From: Candidatus Zophobacter franzmannii
GTDB lineage: Bacteria > Cloacimonadota > Cloacimonadia > Cloacimonadales > JAFGVF01
DNA length: 6,996 nucleotides
Reading direction: 5' to 3'
NCBI GenBank assembly: GCA_030765245.1
Contig: JAVCCX010000311.1
Location: forward strand, 1-6,996
Shown here: positions 5,084-6,996 of the stretch, one piece after another
How the letters are laid out: every line of letters begins with the position of its first letter
Numbering within the stretch: the first letter of the stretch is position 1
Position numbers and translations under genes: made by a program
The notes under the pieces: generated by a model
What the model was told of the DNA's origin: nothing
The model's input: the letters and a program-made list of their open reading frames with translations, nothing else
The model's database searches: none

Positions 5084-6298
5084 ATGATTAAAGACCTAAA
5101 CGGAACACTGTCAGTTGGTGTTAAGGGTATGAAAAGATCTGCGATAAGAGAATTATTGAAGCTTGTTTCACGCCCTGAAATCATTTCATTTGCCGGTGGT
5201 TTACCTGCTCCTGATTCTTTCCCGCGTCTCGAACTCAAACAAATCATGATGGATTTGATGGATGACGAGAAGGAAGCTTCAACTGCGATGCAATACGGAC
5301 CTACTGAAGGAGATATTCTTCTAAGGGAACAGCTTGTTAGTCGTTACAAGAAGCAAGGATTGGATATAACTACTGAGAACTTAATTATCACAACAGCCTC
5401 TCAGCAAGCACTTGATTTAGTGGCTAAAATTTTTGTTAACCGAGGAGATACTGTTATCGTTGGCTTACCATCATATCTTGGTGGACTTAGTGCATTTAAC
5501 AGTTACGGAGCCCATTCTGTTGGCATCCCTCTCGATGAAGAAGGCATGAGTGCTGTTCTTCTCGAACAAAAACTAGAAGTATTGAAGATTCAGGGAGTTA
5601 AACCTAAGTTTATATATGTTATCCCTGATTTCCAGAATCCTGCAGGTATCACAATGAGTGAGAAGAGGCGTAAAGAGATTATCGCTATAGCTCATAAATT
5701 TAATATCCTCCTCCTTGAAGATAGCCCTTATAGAGAGCTTCGTTTCACCGGAGAGCATCAGAAGACAATGTTTGAATTAGACGGGACAGGTCATGTTATC
5801 TTACTTGGTACTTTCTCCAAGTTGTTTGTACCCGGCTTCAGAATTGGTTGGGTAATTGCTCATCCTGATATTGTCGATAAGTTTGTGGTTGCTAAGCAAG
5901 CAACTGACTTATGTACTCCACCATTCAATCAGAGAATTGCAGCTAGATTCCTTGAAAAGGGGCTTCTAGATGTAAATATCCGGAAGATTATCAAGATGTA
6001 CAGCAAAAAACAGCGTACTGTCCTTGATCTGTTTGAAGAGTTAATGCCTGAAGAAGTTCAGTGGACCAAACCTGAGGGTGGTTTATTCCTGATGGTTACA
6101 CTTCCTGAACGTATTGATACAACTGATTTACTCGGTAAGGCTATCAAAGAAGAGAACGTTGCTTTCGTAGCAGGTCAGTCTTTCTATTGTGATGGAACTG
6201 GAACCAATACAATGCGCATTAACTACTCATACGGTTCTAATGAGAAGAATATTGAAGGGATTCATCGTTTAGTCAAATTACTAAAACGTGAACTTTAA
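5084..6298 (+). CDS. PLP-dependent aminotransferase, class I/II (2-aminoadipate/aromatic/branched-chain type)
   Basis: Predicted cytosolic, fold-type I PLP enzyme that moves the amino group of an amino acid to a 2-oxoacid acceptor such as 2-oxoglutarate. Its 404 residues are full length for the subfamily that includes LysN/ARO8-like enzymes. Visible motifs are ISFAGGLPAPDSFP (34-47), YGPTEGDILLREQL (71-84), Asn185 in DFQNPAGIT, Asp213 and Tyr216 in LEDSPYRELRF, the Schiff-base Lys246 in GTFSKLFVPGFRIGW with Arg253 nearby, and Arg378 in MRINYSYG for the substrate carboxylate. No N-terminal helix-turn-helix domain is present, so it is not a MocR regulator. ATG 5084 follows AGGAGG (5073-5078) with a 5-base spacer. 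The ferredoxin and vorB genes follow closely, which suggests it supplies 2-oxoacids from branched-chain or aromatic amino acids; the exact substrate cannot be read from sequence. Confidence 0.93.
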   Translation: MIKDLNGTLSVGVKGMKRSAIRELLKLVSRPEIISFAGGLPAPDSFPRLELKQIMMDLMDDEKEASTAMQYGPTEGDILLREQLVSRYKKQGLDITTENLIITTASQQALDLVAKIFVNRGDTVIVGLPSYLGGLSAFNSYGAHSVGIPLDEEGMSAVLLEQKLEVLKIQGVKPKFIYVIPDFQNPAGITMSEKRRKEIIAIAHKFNILLLEDSPYRELRFTGEHQKTMFELDGTGHVILLGTFSKLFVPGFRIGWVIAHPDIVDKFVVAKQATDLCTPPFNQRIAARFLEKGLLDVNIRKIIKMYSKKQRTVLDLFEELMPEEVQWTKPEGGLFLMVTLPERIDTTDLLGKAIKEENVAFVAGQSFYCDGTGTNTMRINYSYGSNEKNIEGIHRLVKLLKREL

Positions 6299-6331
6299 CT
6301 AAGAAAAATATAAAAGCAGAAGGAGTCAAGA

Positions 6332-6534
6332 ATGGCTAAAATGACAGTTAATCCTGAGTATTGCAAGGGTTGCGGTCTCTGTATTAATGCATGTCCGAAG
6401 AAAATAATCGCATTTTCTGAGAACATAACGACAAAGGTTATCACTACGCTGAATGCATCGATCAGGAGAAATGTATAGCATGTAAAATGTGCTATTTAAC
6501 TTGTCCTGATGTAGCAATTACTGTCGAAAAGTAA
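6332..6534 (+). pseudogene. two-cluster [4Fe-4S] ferredoxin subunit of a 2-oxoacid oxidoreductase, frameshifted
   Basis: This is the small electron-carrying subunit that accompanies VorB-type 2-oxoacid:ferredoxin oxidoreductases. AGAAGGAG (6318-6325) precedes ATG 6332 by 6 bases. The first frame gives the first cluster motif (CKGCGLCINACP, Cys11, 14, 17 and 21), then loses similarity and stops at TAG 6476-6478 after 48 codons. The second motif (CIACKMCYLTCP) lies one frame over and ends at TAA 6532-6534. Adding one A in the ATAACG stretch near 6425-6430 restores a 67-residue protein through SENINDKGYHYAECIDQEKC, with all eight cluster cysteines (second set at 48, 51, 54 and 58). The loss of one A beside a short A-run fits a sequencing error or a recent mutation; neither can be excluded here. 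The gene lies 33 bases after the aminotransferase, and its stop overlaps the vorB ribosome binding site. Confidence 0.88.
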
Positions 6535-6544
6535 GGAGTACGAA

Positions 6545-6996
6545 ATGGCTAAAATACTTATGAAAGGAAACGAAGCAGTAGCCGAAGCCGCGATTAGAGC
6601 CGGTTGTCGATTATATTTTGCTTATCCTATTACCCCCCAAAGTGAATTGATTGAATACATGGCAAGAATGCTTCCAAAGGTCGATGGTTGCTTCCTCCAA
6701 GCTGAGAGTGAAGTTGCTGCTATCAATATGGTTTACGGTGCAGCTGGTGCAGGTAAAAGAACAATGACCTCATCCTCATCACCAGGAATCTCCTTGAAGA
6801 TGGAAGGTATCTCTTACATTGCAGGTGCTAACTTACCGGCTGTAATAATTAATGTACAGCGTGGTGGACCAGGACTTGGTGATATCCAGCCGGCTCAAGG
6901 TGACTATTTCCAAGCTACCAAGGGTGGCGGACATGGTGATTATCGTCTCATTGTTCTTGCCCCAAGTTCAGTTCAAGAATTTGCTGACATGGCATC
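6545..6996 (+). CDS. vorB: 2-oxoacid:ferredoxin oxidoreductase subunit VorB, N-terminal part
   Basis: The first 150 residues of the pyruvate/2-ketoisovalerate-oxidoreductase-type alpha domain are visible; the gene runs off the right edge. In this family the enzyme oxidises a 2-oxoacid with coenzyme A to acyl-CoA, CO2 and reduced ferredoxin, using thiamine diphosphate on a partner subunit. Diagnostic stretches are [16 protein letters not shown] (6-21), YPITPQSE (27-34), [20 protein letters not shown] (51-70), the [17 protein letters not shown] loop (75-91), [19 protein letters not shown] (105-123) and [17 protein letters not shown] (126-142). These match VorB more closely than the pyruvate (Por) enzymes, although substrate names in this family are often approximate. 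ATG 6545 is preceded by AAGGAG (6533-6538) with a 6-base spacer, and this site overlaps the ferredoxin stop. The thiamine-binding and gamma subunits would be expected just beyond the window. Confidence 0.93.
   Translation, partial: MAKILMKGNEAVAEAAIRAGCRLYFAYPITPQSELIEYMARMLPKVDGCFLQAESEVAAINMVYGAAGAGKRTMTSSSSPGISLKMEGISYIAGANLPAVIINVQRGGPGLGDIQPAQGDYFQATKGGGHGDYRLIVLAPSSVQEFADMA

Noticed and set aside
5084..6298. MocR/GntR-type regulator identity for the aminotransferase-like gene
   Set aside because: The protein begins about 30 residues before ISFAGGLP, so there is no room for an N-terminal helix-turn-helix domain.

Overview
The window is about 7 kb of low-GC bacterial DNA with every recognisable gene on the + strand. 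Most genes have clear Shine-Dalgarno sequences, and the stops are almost all TAA. The mix of genes (murI, pyrG, a SpoVG-like protein, hflX, then an aminotransferase followed by a ferredoxin-linked 2-oxoacid oxidoreductase) suggests an anaerobic, amino-acid-fermenting bacterium. The style is reminiscent of the FCB/Cloacimonadota lineages, but that placement is inference and not secure.

Layout. Positions 2-283 hold the C-terminal end of an unrecognised protein with a C-terminal membrane anchor. A 130-base gap with a TTGACA-type promoter follows. Then murI (glutamate racemase, 414-1235) and pyrG (CTP synthase, 1253-2854, TTG start) form a compact pair closed by a strong 12-bp terminator hairpin (2874-2903). 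Next comes an unusually structured 450-base gap (2855-3308). It holds a 27-base palindrome made of two head-to-head DnaA-box-like sequences, an array of five ACTAAG units spaced exactly 11 bases apart with one inverted copy beside it, a pair of 12-base direct repeats, a long interrupted hairpin and a second TTGACA promoter. After it lie a small SpoVG-like gene (3309-3599) and hflX (3606-4886).

hflX is disrupted as written. It has no ordinary start codon (ATC sits where ATG is expected) and carries an in-frame TGA in place of the conserved Arg of the DRTQLILDIF motif. After a 197-base gap, a PLP aminotransferase (5084-6298), a two-cluster ferredoxin subunit (6332-6534, broken by a one-base frameshift) and vorB (from 6545, running off the end) make up an apparent operon. 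Its logic is amino acid to 2-oxoacid by transamination, then oxidative decarboxylation to acyl-CoA with electrons passed to ferredoxin.

The observations most worth a second look are the DnaA-box palindrome with its 11-base repeat array, and the three lesions in hflX and the ferredoxin gene. The lesions may be sequencing errors, recent gene decay or, less likely, recoding. I see no CRISPR array, insertion sequence, tRNA or rRNA.
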